Of a DNA stretch of 33,782 nt, positions 15,060-23,377 are shown piece by piece. The notes under the pieces are model-generated. The model searched no databases. It saw only the letters and a list, made by a program, of their open reading frames with translations, and was not told the DNA's origin. The number at the start of each line of letters is the position of its first letter. The stretch's first letter is position 1. A program made the translations under genes and the position numbers. The DNA is from Verrucomicrobiota bacterium (GTDB taxonomy: Bacteria > Verrucomicrobiota > Verrucomicrobiia > Opitutales > Opitutaceae). The stretch spans positions 1 to 33,782 of the forward strand of contig JAEWBF010000136.1 in assembly GCA_023391285.1 (NCBI GenBank). Reading direction: 5' to 3'.

Positions 15060-16898
15060 TCAGTCGGCTTTGCCGAAGAACTTGCGCTTCTTCTTTGTTT
15101 CCGGCTCGGCCGCCGGATCCACGAACGGGTCCGATCCGTCGCGATATCCCGGCAAATCCTTGCGCTCCATCTGCAGGCCGCGCACACGCTCCGAATCGAA
15201 AACTTCCTCCACCGGCGCCCCGTCCGCCTTCAACGACCGCGCCGTGATGAAGATGATCAAATTGGTCGTTTCCGTGTTCTTCGTGTCCGACCGGAACAGC
15301 CGCCCAAGCACCGGCACCGACCCCAGCACCGGCACCTTCGTCTCGCCCTTCGTGCCGCTGCTCGTCAGCAGGCCACCGATGCCCATCGTGTATCCGTCTT
15401 TCAACGACACCTGCGTCGTCGCCTTGCGCGTCGCCACAATCGGAATCGTCGTGCCGCTCGCCCCACCAAACGCCACCTGGCCGTTCGGCTGGCTCACTTC
15501 CGGCGCAAGACTGAGCTTGATCAGCCCGAGCGAATTGACCTGCGGCGTCACCCGCAGCAACACGCCGATCGGCTTGTAGGTGAAGCCGCTGATCTGAAAC
15601 GTGCCCGTCTGCTCGCTGAACGTGTAATTCGGGATCGGGCGCTCCTCACCCACGTTGATCACCGCCTCGCTGTTGTTCAGCGTCACGATCGTGGGATTGG
15701 ACACCACCTTCGTGTTATTCGCCGTCTTCAACGCGCTCAGCACCAGGCTGAACTGATCCGCGGAAAACACCGCCGACAACGCCCGCTCGTTCGTCGTGCC
15801 CCCCGTGAGCGATTGCAGCAGGTTCAACGCCTCCGACGCGGTCGTCTGCACCGCTCCGGTCGTTCCCGCCGTGATCGTGTTGTTCACCGAGCTCGTGATG
15901 TTCGTCGCCGCGGTCGAGGTCGGCACGCCATTGGTGGTTGTGACCCCGCTCGACGTCGTGCTGCCGGTGTTCTGGCTGCTCGTCGTGCCGTTGTTGGTCC
16001 CATTCGTCGTCTGCGACGAGTTGCCGCGACTGCTTTCACGACCGTTCAAAGACTCTCCACCCGCAAGGCGATCGTAAGTGCCGATCCGCCCTTCCTCATC
16101 GCCACCCACGCCCACTCGATAGCCGGCGAGCCCCTGCCAGTTGATCCCGATGTTCTTCACGTCGCGATCCGTGACTTCGACGAACTTCGATTCGATCATC
16201 ACCTGCGACGTCGCACGGTCCAGCTTCTCGATGATCGGGCGGATGCGATTCATGCGCGAAGGCCGCTCCGTGATCACCAGGCTGTTCGTGCGCGAATCGA
16301 TGACGATCCGGCCGCCCGCCGCCGCATCCACGAGCGACGTGATCGTGGGCATGATATCCGCCGCGCGGGCGTAGTTGATCAGGAAAACTTCGGTCGAAAC
16401 CGGCTCCTGCAACAAACTCGCCTGCGACACGATTTTGACGATGTTGCCGTCCTCCACATACGTGAAACCCACGGGTTCGAGCACGACCTGAAAGATCTGC
16501 CGCCACGTCACATCGCGCAGCTTGATCGAGGTGCGGCCCTGCAACGTGTCAGGAATAACGAGGTTCAGTTCAAAGAGATCGGCGACGTTGCGCAGGATGT
16601 TGCGAATGTCTTCCTCGGGGAAATCGACGGAGAGCGTGTCCGTGGCGAGACTGCCGCTGTTGCGGGCGACGAGCGCGGGCCGATTCGCCGACTCGTCCTT
16701 GATGATGACTTCGGACGTCGCCGATGGCGCCACCGCAGCCGGCTCAACGAGCGGAGCGCTCACGGGCGCGGGTTCCAAGCCCGGCGTCTCCGTGGCGAGG
16801 ATCGCCGGCGTTTCCTGCTGCGGCTGTTCCTGACCCCAGCCGAGAGGAACGAGTGCAGCCAGGGTGAAGGCAGCCAGTTGAAGCGGGCGTGTGCTCAT
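15060..16898 (-). CDS. Secretin (PilQ/GspD family outer-membrane channel)
   Basis: 612 residues. A signal peptide is present at ~1-22. Residues ~88-158 form an STN/N0-type domain (VDFPEEDIRNILRNVADLFE). A secretin N1-type domain runs ~168-230 (VFLINYARAADIMPTITSLV, then RTNSLVITERPSRMNRI). An unusual Ser/Thr/Asn/Gly-rich insertion is at ~285-348. The secretin homology domain (~395-555) has NPTIVTLNNSEAVINVGEER, PIGVLLRVTPQVN and the hallmark VPVLGSVPVLGRLF at 522-535. The C-terminal tail is basic (KKKRKFFGKAD). Secretins oligomerise into the outer-membrane gate of type IV pili and type II secretion. The gene starts two bases after the pilP-like stop. Its place after pilM/N/O/P-like genes favours a type IV pilus-like machine, but T2SS is not excluded. 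Confidence 0.93.
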   Translation of the reverse strand: MSTRPLQLAAFTLAALVPLGWGQEQPQQETPAILATETPGLEPAPVSAPLVEPAAVAPSATSEVIIKDESANRPALVARNSGSLATDTLSVDFPEEDIRNILRNVADLFELNLVIPDTLQGRTSIKLRDVTWRQIFQVVLEPVGFTYVEDGNIVKIVSQASLLQEPVSTEVFLINYARAADIMPTITSLVDAAAGGRIVIDSRTNSLVITERPSRMNRIRPIIEKLDRATSQVMIESKFVEVTDRDVKNIGINWQGLAGYRVGVGGDEEGRIGTYDRLAGGESLNGRESSRGNSSQTTNGTNNGTTSSQNTGSTTSSGVTTTNGVPTSTAATNITSSVNNTITAGTTGAVQTTASEALNLLQSLTGGTTNERALSAVFSADQFSLVLSALKTANNTKVVSNPTIVTLNNSEAVINVGEERPIPNYTFSEQTGTFQISGFTYKPIGVLLRVTPQVNSLGLIKLSLAPEVSQPNGQVAFGGASGTTIPIVATRKATTQVSLKDGYTMGIGGLLTSSGTKGETKVPVLGSVPVLGRLFRSDTKNTETTNLIIFITARSLKADGAPVEEVFDSERVRGLQMERKDLPGYRDGSDPFVDPAAEPETKKKRKFFGKAD

Positions 16899-16900
16899 GT

Positions 16901-17413
16901 TTACTTTCCAGGTTGGATTCGCCGGGTGATCTGTTCGCGCTCGTGGCGCAGGGTGAAAGTGACGCGGTCGATCGCGACCAGCTCGAGGGTGTAGTCCTGC
17001 CCTTCGAACGTGACGGTGAGCAGATCGCCCACGCGCAAACGCTTCTGTCCAAAAATCAGGTAGGGTTCTCCGCCCAGCTGCAGCGTGCCGGATGGCGAAA
17101 TGCGCTCTGCGATCCGCTCGAGCACGCCGGTCTGCTTCGTTTGCACCTGCCCCGCCGCAGCCGCGGCCGCGGCTCGCGCCGCCGCGATGGCGCGCAACTC
17201 CTCCGGATCAGGTTGTCCAAAAGCCACCGGATTGAAGGGCTGCACCAAATCCGGCGCGAGTGGAGTCACCGTCGGCACCTCGGCAAATCGGGTCGCGAGT
17301 TCCAGAATCGAGCTCCGGCGCGCCGCCGGCGGCACATCGGCCCGGGCTCCCGACAGCTCAACCACCGCAACTGCGAGCAATCCAACCAGGAGTAAGACGC
17401 GAGAGTTGTTCAT
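16901..17413 (-). CDS. PilP-like (GspC-like) periplasmic protein
   Basis: 170 residues. An N-terminal hydrophobic segment (~5-20, VLLLVGLLAVAVVELSG) is a signal peptide or anchor. Next come a Pro-rich linker and an Ala-rich helix (~75-92). The C-terminal ~70 residues form a small beta domain (GTLQLGGEPYLIFGQKRLRV, GDLLTVTFEGQDYTLELVAI) ending in an R-x-T-F-T-L-R-H-E segment, reminiscent of the HR/PilP beta fold that docks the secretin N0 domain. Sequence similarity is too faint to claim by eye. The role comes from gene order: it lies between a PilO-like protein and the secretin, exactly the pilP position, with its start codon overlapping the pilO-like stop (ATGA). It probably links inner-membrane platform to secretin. 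Confidence 0.7.
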   Translation of the reverse strand: MNNSRVLLLVGLLAVAVVELSGARADVPPAARRSSILELATRFAEVPTVTPLAPDLVQPFNPVAFGQPDPEELRAIAAARAAAAAAAGQVQTKQTGVLERIAERISPSGTLQLGGEPYLIFGQKRLRVGDLLTVTFEGQDYTLELVAIDRVTFTLRHEREQITRRIQPGK

Positions 17414-17982
17414 GGCTGCGCGTGACCAAGCAGTTCGATGTTGAGCGCAATCCTCACCGGTCCTGCGCGATCAGGGCTGACCGGCTCGATCGAAGCCGAA
17501 AGCACCCGACAAAAATGCGTCCCATTCTCCAGCCGGCGCAGGCAGTGGAGTGCCGCCCAGTAATCACCACGGAACGACACGCTGAAGTTTACCGCCGAAA
17601 AACCCGCCTTCGTCCCTTTCGGCACCGTGCGGTTGGGAGCGGCGGAGTTCTGCTTGATGTCGATCAGCTCAACGCCGGTTTCCGACTCGAGCCGGTAAAA
17701 ATACTGCAGGTTCTTCGCGAGCTCACCCGAACGCACCAGCCGTTCGTCCATCTTCGCCCGCGCCGCCGCAATCTCCGCCACGTGCTCGCGAAGATTCGCC
17801 GCGTTCATGACGTTCTCTCCAATTCGCGTGCCCTCCGCCGTCCGCTGCTCGAGCAGCGTCGTCGCCTCCGTCACGGAACCCCCAAGGTAGTGCACGCCGA
17901 ATCCGCCCAAAAGCGTCACCGCGATGCAGATCGCGATCACCGGATGCTTCTTCACCCACGCAGAGATGTCGGCCGTCGTCAT
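17410..17982 (-). CDS. PilO-like inner-membrane platform protein
   Basis: 190 residues. A short cytosolic start is followed by one membrane helix at ~14-35 (PVIAICIAVTLLGGFGVHYL). A periplasmic coiled coil follows at ~40-90 (EATTLLEQRTAEG ... HVAEIAAARAKMDERL). The C-terminal alpha/beta domain (~95-185) has the ferredoxin-like pattern of PilO/GspM (FSVSFRGDYWAALHCLRRLE, then a final strand IALNIELLGH). It should form heterodimers with the PilN-like neighbour and transmit signals between PilM and the secretin. The start overlaps the pilN-like stop and the stop overlaps the pilP-like start, both by four bases. This very tight coupling supports a shared complex. Confidence 0.8.
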   Translation of the reverse strand: MTTADISAWVKKHPVIAICIAVTLLGGFGVHYLGGSVTEATTLLEQRTAEGTRIGENVMNAANLREHVAEIAAARAKMDERLVRSGELAKNLQYFYRLESETGVELIDIKQNSAAPNRTVPKGTKAGFSAVNFSVSFRGDYWAALHCLRRLENGTHFCRVLSASIEPVSPDRAGPVRIALNIELLGHAQP

Positions 17983-18602
17983 TTCTTCCGCTCCTTCACC
18001 TTCATCGTGATGTCCACGACCATCCGCCCGGTCTGCGGATTGCGCGTCAGGCTCACCAATTTGATCTCGTCAAAACGATCCGTGAAAAAACGGTCCTGCT
18101 GCAGCAGCTCCAAATACGCCGAAGCCGCGCCACTCGCCTGATCGGCAGATCCGCGCACCGATCCTTTCAACGTGAACAACGCTTCCCTCAGATCGACGCG
18201 GTCCAGCGCCAAATAAGCCGGCAACGTCTCCGCCAATCGCAGCAGGATCTCCGAGGGCACCGGTCGCGAGGTCAGAAACGCATTTACCTCCTCCACCGGC
18301 TTCGCATCCGCCTGGAATTTCCGGTAAAGCCCGATCGCATGATCGCTCGTCCGCCGCTGCCGCTCGATATCCGCCTCCCAGCGCCCGATCTGCTGGCGCA
18401 GATCCCGCAGCTGATACGCCGTCACCGATAACCATAGCAGCATCGACACCGCCGCGACCACCGCCGCGCCATTCAGAAAAAACGCCGTGCGAACGATCTT
18501 CGTGTCCGGCAACCGCTCCGGATTACGCAAATCCGGATGCCACGCGGGCGCCTGCAGCGACGACGCCTGCTCCTTATTTCTTTTTTTCAGTAGCGCCAGC
18601 AT
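17979..18602 (-). CDS. PilN-like inner-membrane platform protein
   Basis: 207 residues. The N-terminal ~33 residues are cytosolic and basic, with a segment WHPDLRNPERLPDTKIVRTA in the position where PilN binds PilM. One membrane helix lies at ~40-62 (FLNGAAVVAAVSMLLWLSVT), then a periplasmic coiled coil (~64-100) and an alpha/beta domain to the end (VDLREALFTLKGSVRG, then MVVDITMKVKERKK). This is the PilN/GspL-C pattern. It overlaps the pilM-like gene by 29 bases and the pilO-like gene by four. The assignment relies on topology plus order. The low-complexity TTATTTCTTTTTTTC stretch around 18575-18588 is the lysine-rich end of the pilM-like gene read on the other strand. Confidence 0.82.
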   Translation of the reverse strand: MLALLKKRNKEQASSLQAPAWHPDLRNPERLPDTKIVRTAFFLNGAAVVAAVSMLLWLSVTAYQLRDLRQQIGRWEADIERQRRTSDHAIGLYRKFQADAKPVEEVNAFLTSRPVPSEILLRLAETLPAYLALDRVDLREALFTLKGSVRGSADQASGAASAYLELLQQDRFFTDRFDEIKLVSLTRNPQTGRMVVDITMKVKERKK

Positions 18603-19629
18603 CGGAACCGGAGTTGTAGGAAACCATCAGGCTGAGCAGCCCAAACCACCGCAGCCCCGAACGAGCTGCCGCCGCACCCGGCGCAAAGGTAATGCCGCGC
18701 GATGCAAGCCACGCCTCCAGCTCGATCGACATGCTCGAAATCCCCAGCGCCGCAGCAATCGATCGGTCCAGCCACTCGAGCGACGGCGGCACCCCCAAGC
18801 ACACCACCTGCCCCACCGACTGCCCCGTCTGCACCTCGTAAAAACCGATCGAGGACTGCAGCTCCTTCAGCAGCCGCTTCACGAGCAGCGGCCCCATGCC
18901 CGTGAAATCGAAAGTATTCGAGAAAAACAGCTTCTTCGCCGCTTCGAGATCCTTCAGCCCGAGCTCCTTTTGCACCACCGGCAAAATCCCTTCGATCCCC
19001 TGCGGAATCGGCCGCGCGATCTCCACGCCATTCGCCCCAACGATGAACGAGTGCGTCACATCCGCGCCGATCTCGAGCACCAGCGTCGGCATGATCGTTT
19101 TCTTGAAACGCAAATAATCGATCATCGCCCCCAAGCTCGCCACCGTGCCCAACTCCAGCCGGTCAGGATAGATGCCCGACGCAAGCAGCCGCTCCTGCGC
19201 AGTGTCGACGTCCTCGTTCAACATCCCGACGAACAACACCTCTTTCTGCGTCGCCCGGTCCAAATCGTAATCGGTGCCGTCCACCGCGCTGATCGCGTGC
19301 ACCGCATGCTTGTCCAGCTCCAGCCGGAACTGACTCGCCATCAATTCGCCGAAATACCCCGGCTCCTTCAACCGCTTCAGCTCCACCGACGCCCGCCGCA
19401 CCAGCCGCCGCGCCGGATAAACGCCGCACGTCGCGTTCAGATATCCCGTGGGAGACTTTTTGGGCTGCAGCTTCTTCAAGGCCTCCGCCAATGCCGCCGC
19501 GTCCCCCGCCCCACACTCGCTCACTTCCTCGACCACGATCGGCCCCTTCGTCGCCGACGTCCGCGCCAGCAGCGTCGCATGATCGTTTTGCTCGACGAAA
19601 TACCCTTTTGTCTTGGCGGCGAGAAACAT
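18574..19629 (-). CDS. PilM-like actin-fold ATPase domain protein
   Basis: 351 residues from the ATG at 19629. It has the actin/FtsA-like layout of PilM: a phosphate-1-like strand LVLEIGADVTHSFIVGANGV in mid-protein, the R-P-I-P-Q-G-I-E-G turn, and a late V-V-C-L-G-V-P-P strand where PilM has its adenosine motif. The N-terminal half includes GYLNATCGVYPARRLVRRAS. PilM sits on the cytosolic face and binds the PilN tail, linking the motor to the periplasmic parts. The C-terminus has a hydrophobic stretch (WFGLLSLMVSYNSG) and a Lys-rich end. It is the first gene of the cluster, so the operon promoter should lie in 19630-19850. There the reading strand has an AT-rich CTTGTATTAAGGAGG segment near 19750, possibly a -10 region, but no convincing -35 was found. 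Confidence 0.8.
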   Translation of the reverse strand: MFLAAKTKGYFVEQNDHATLLARTSATKGPIVVEEVSECGAGDAAALAEALKKLQPKKSPTGYLNATCGVYPARRLVRRASVELKRLKEPGYFGELMASQFRLELDKHAVHAISAVDGTDYDLDRATQKEVLFVGMLNEDVDTAQERLLASGIYPDRLELGTVASLGAMIDYLRFKKTIMPTLVLEIGADVTHSFIVGANGVEIARPIPQGIEGILPVVQKELGLKDLEAAKKLFFSNTFDFTGMGPLLVKRLLKELQSSIGFYEVQTGQSVGQVVCLGVPPSLEWLDRSIAAALGISSMSIELEAWLASRGITFAPGAAAARSGLRWFGLLSLMVSYNSGSDAGATEKKK

Positions 19630-19851
19630 GCGGGTGGTTGCGGGTGAGTCCGGCTCCGGCACCATCCGTCCGCATTTCGCAATCAACTTTTACGCGAAAC
19701 TCCGACCATGGCACCGGGAAACCCGGATGCGCAACCTCGGAAAAGTCCCTCCTTAATACAAGCCAATTTCCCTAGCAAGCACCTGGGCCTGCCGTCTTTA
19801 CTTTTTCTTCATCCCACCTTCCGAACACATCCAAATTTTCAATACACAACG

Positions 19852-19875
19852 AAAAAACCCGCCCAGGGGCGGGTT
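19852..19875 (-). terminator. Rho-independent terminator of the bS22-like gene
   Basis: On the minus strand AACCCGCC and GGCGGGTT form an 8-bp stem with a 4-base loop, running into six T. It lies 29 bases after the 33-codon gene, showing that this tiny gene is a transcription unit end. Confidence 0.9.
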
Positions 19876-19904
19876 CGAAAACGGTGCGCGCGGAACCCCG
19901 CGAA

Positions 19905-20006
19905 TCACTTCTGCCAGGTGCGCTTCTTGTGCCGGTTCGACTTCAGGCGCTTGCGGCGCTTGTGCTTCGACATCTTCAACCGACGTTTCTTTTTCAGATT
20001 ACCCAT
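19905..20006 (-). CDS. 33-residue bS22-like ribosomal protein (AURKAIP1/COX24 domain)
   Basis: A tiny ORF below usual calling limits. It begins [20 protein letters not shown] and ends HKKRTWQK: 33 residues, about half Lys or Arg. The M-G-x-L/V-K-K-K-R-R-x-K-M-x-K-H/K-K pattern is that of the AURKAIP1/COX24 family. Its bacterial members include mycobacterial bS22, a small-subunit ribosomal protein of about this length; the eukaryotic homologues are mitoribosomal. It most likely binds 16S rRNA. It has its own terminator (19852-19875). No Shine-Dalgarno sequence precedes the ATG (upstream on its strand reads CTTTACTTTCCTACACC), but a leader hairpin lies at 20030-20044. Ribosomal protein S20 is encoded 6.5 kb away on the same strand. 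Identification is by motif recall. Confidence 0.85.
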
Positions 20007-20029
20007 GGTGTAGGAAAGTAAAGGGTCGA

Positions 20030-20044
20030 CGGTGCAAAGCACCG
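20030..20044. promoter_or_regulatory. Hairpin and direct repeat in the bS22-like leader
   Basis: CGGTGC-AAA-GCACCG is a perfect 6-bp stem with a 3-base loop, 24 bases upstream of the 33-codon gene. GGTGCAAAGC (20031-20040) recurs as GGTGTAAAGC at 20050-20059, 19 bases further upstream. An mRNA leader structure or protein site is possible. Ribosomal protein genes are often autoregulated through leaders, but nothing here proves it. Confidence 0.4.
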
Positions 20045-20134
20045 CTACCGGTGTAAAGCGTGAATTTCCCCCGCCTAATCGCTCCGCCTCCCCATCTCGG
20101 CGGAATGCGGGAGCATTTCGTCCCCAAGCACGCT

Positions 20135-23100
20135 TTATCCATTCCTCTGCACCACCACCCGCCGCCTCATTCGCGTAAACATCAGAATCGCCTCCACCTT
20201 ACTCTCGTCCACCCCCGCGAGAATCCCCGCCACCCGCCGATAGGTATTCAACTGCCCCGCATGCCGCGCCACCAATTCCGGCAACTCGGCTTCGCTCCCC
20301 CGATCGGTCTTGAAATCGATCACCGTCACGCGCGTTGCCTCACCTCCACTCGTTCGCTCCACCACCACACGATCGAACACGCCCGTGATCCAAGCGCCTT
20401 CGACCACCACCTCGAAGGCCCGCTCCCTCCACACTTCGGCGCGCGCTGCCTTCGGCCGGCTCCACAACGAGCTCAACTCCGGCGCACGCAAACACGCCAG
20501 CGCCTCCTCGCAAAGCTCCGCCTCCACCCCGCGCGCACGCCACGTCTCCGCGATGTCCTCCGCCGTTTTCTCCTCCACCCATTCCAACTCCGCCAACAGC
20601 CCGTGCACCGCCGTGCCGAAATCTGCCGCACCGCTCCGCTGCAACGAGAACAACTGCGCGCCCGCCACCGTCGCCGCTTTCCCCGCCGACGCACGCCTCG
20701 CCGGCCAGCGCCGCACCCGGCCAGGCCCCAGCAACGGCCGCGCACCGTCGTTCTCCCTTCCCGCTCCTCGCTCCTTTTCCTCTGCTCCTTCGCCGCGCTC
20801 CTGCCCGCCAAACCAATCCGCATCCCCCACGGAAAACGCGCCTGCAAACTCCCGTCGCCCCACGCGCACGGGCCCCGTTTCCCCACCCAGCGTCTCCGCC
20901 AGCAGCTTCGGAAAGTTCCGCGAGGTCGACGCCCCCGACGGCTTCGCGATCAAATACATCGCCCGCTTCGCCCGCGTCATCGCCACGTAGAGCAGCGAAA
21001 GATTTTCGTAGCACGCGTCCGCCTCCGCCGCCCGCACGTGCGCCGACAACACCGGATCCGCCGCCAAAAATACTTTCGACGGCAAATCCAACACCCACTC
21101 GATCTCGCGTGCCACCGACCGCTGCACCGCCAGCCCGTCGCGCCGGCAATCCAGGCGAATCCCTTCCAAATCCGGCAGGATGACCACATCGAATCCCAGC
21201 CCTTTCGACTTGTGGATCGTCATCACGCGCACCGCCGACACCGCCTCGCCTTCCCGCAACGTGTGCCGTTCCATGAACGCCACGAATTCCGCCACGTCGC
21301 GGCTGCCCGTTTCGTCGAACAATCGCGCCGCCGCCGTAAACTGACGCGCCCGCTCCCGCGTAAACGCATCGTCCGCCGCGATCGCCGGCTCCAGCCGCTG
21401 GATCCACGCCGCCACCGTCCGCTCGAAACCTTCCGCATGAATCTGCCCGAGCACGCGCCGCGTCACCGTCTCCGGAGTTTCAATACGCGACGCCGCCAGC
21501 GCCGCCCCGAGCGGCGTCATCTTCAAATGCTCCTGCGCCAGCGTGTCCCCCGGATGCGCCGCCGCTTGCACCAGCGCGAGCAGTGCCGCCCCCAGCGGAT
21601 TGTCCGTGCAAACGTGCAGGTCCGACTCCGCGAGCGCCGGCATGCCCGCGTAACGCCGCACATATTCCGCCAGCGCCGTCGCCGTCTTGTTGTCCTGCAC
21701 GAGCAGCGCACACGTGAACCCGCGCTCGAGCGGTTCGATCTCCTGCAACAATTCCACCGCGATCGCGAACCGCGCCCGCTCTTCTTCGTCCTTTGATCCC
21801 AGCGCCGGCCCGTGCAACAGCGCCGCCTGCCCCCCCAGCTCCGGTCGGGCGGATTTATGATCCTGCCACTCGCGCGTCCACATGTCCGTCGCCGGCCCGG
21901 GAAACAAATCCTTCATCACCGCTTTGTCTCCAAAAACCCGATTCACCATCGCGATCACCGGCTCGCCCGACCGCCACGACTGCACCAGATGCTCTTCCGC
22001 GATCGTCCCCGGCTGGATCGCATTGTAGTGATCGAAGATCTCGCGAAACAGCCGCGGATCCCCTTCACGCCAGGTGAAGATCGCCTGCTTCACGTCGCCG
22101 ACGTAAAAGAACGTCCGCATCCGCGACGCATCCTGCACCACTTCGTCGATCAGGTTTCGCAACACCGACCATTGCCCGAAGCTCGTGTCCTGAAACTCGT
22201 CCAGCAGCCAGTGGTCGATCTCGCCATCCAGCCGGTAATCGATCGCCAGCCGATCGGCTTCCGGCGCCCCACCTCCGCTCAAGCGCGGCGCGCCGTTCTC
22301 GGGCGTCAGCAGTCGTTGCACATCCCCAAATGTCAGCTTTCCCGCCCGCCGCACCGCTTCGTGGTAAACCGCTTCGTATCCCGCCAGCACCGCGTGAATC
22401 CCGCGCGTCATCTCCAGCCGTCGCTCCATCTCCCGCCCAATCACGTCACGCACGATCGTCGCCAGCGCCGCACACGCCGCCGGCGTAAGTTCCTGCTTCT
22501 TCCGATCGAACTCCAACACCGCGCTTCCGCACTGCAGCGCCTCCCACGACTCCAGCGCTTTCTCGAGCACATACAGCATCGGCCGGTCCGGCGTCACTCC
22601 GGCGTTCCACATCTGGCACGCCTGAATAAATTCCCGCCATCGACCGCGTTGCTTGTCGCCGATCGCCGCCACCTCAGCCCACGCCTGCAACGCGCTCAGC
22701 GCCTTCGCCGCTTCCACACCGGCACCGCTCCAACGGCTTCCCTCGGGCCAGATCCGCTGCGGATTTCCCCAGCCATCCGCCGCCGGCCCCGCCAAAAAGA
22801 TTTCCTGATGCCGGTCCAAAAATCCATCCAGCCGCATCGCCAGCCGCTTCTCGTCCACCCCAAAGGTCGCCCGCTTGAAGGCTTCAATAAATTCCCGCTG
22901 CTCCGGCGCCAGACCACCCGCCCCTCGCTCGAACATTCGCCGCAGCACCCGCCGCCGCTCCACCCGCGCCGCATGTTCCTGCAACACTTCGAACTCGCCC
23001 GCCAAACCCAGCTCCAGCGGAAACGCTCGCGCCACCCGCGCGAAAAATCCATCCAGCGTCCCGAGTCGCAGCCGGTGCATCGCGTTCACGACGTCGCGCA

Positions 23101-23377
23101 ACATCCGCAGGAAAACCTGTCGCGCCTCCTCACCCCGCGCGCCGATTCCCACCTCCTTCGCCAGTTTTTCCGCAAACGCTTTCTCCTCCGCCGCCCGCGC
23201 CAGCTTGTTCAGAATCTCGTCGAAAAATTCGCCCGCCGCCTTCCGCGTGAAGGTCAGCGCCACAATCCGCTCCGGCTTCGCGCCGAGCGCCAGCAATTGC
23301 ACAAAGCGATTCGTCAACGCGTAGGTTTTTCCCGATCCCGCCGACGCGAGAATCATCACGTGTCCCACCGGTTTCAT
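20135..23377 (-). CDS. addA: UvrD/RecB-like helicase-nuclease, AddA-type
   Basis: 1080 residues from the ATG at 23377, which has a clear GGAGG upstream and overlaps the addB-like stop (ATGA). It is an SF1A helicase of double-strand-break repair. Walker A is ASAGSGKT (11-18), followed by [18 protein letters not shown]. Motif II is [13 protein letters not shown] (DEFQDT 393-398) and motif [18 protein letters not shown]. The late motif [20 protein letters not shown] and [16 protein letters not shown] complete the helicase. The C-terminal RecB-type nuclease is intact: GVFDRVV (~1000), the VIDFKTDR strand (D1021, K1023) and GQLNTYRR (Q1042, Y1046). With AddB it should resect DNA ends. The family also includes RecB without partners, but the adjacent AddB-like gene favours AddA. 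The much longer open frame to 24838 is antisense to nothing useful and was discarded. Confidence 0.92.

Noticed and set aside
19730..19800. Promoter for the pilM-like operon
   Set aside because: A TATTAA-like -10 and an AGGAGG are seen on the minus strand, but no -35 at proper spacing, and the AGGAGG is far from the start codon.
20060..21796. 578-codon Arg/His/Pro-rich plus-strand frame opposite addA
   Set aside because: Shadow frame; the opposite strand carries intact helicase and nuclease motifs.
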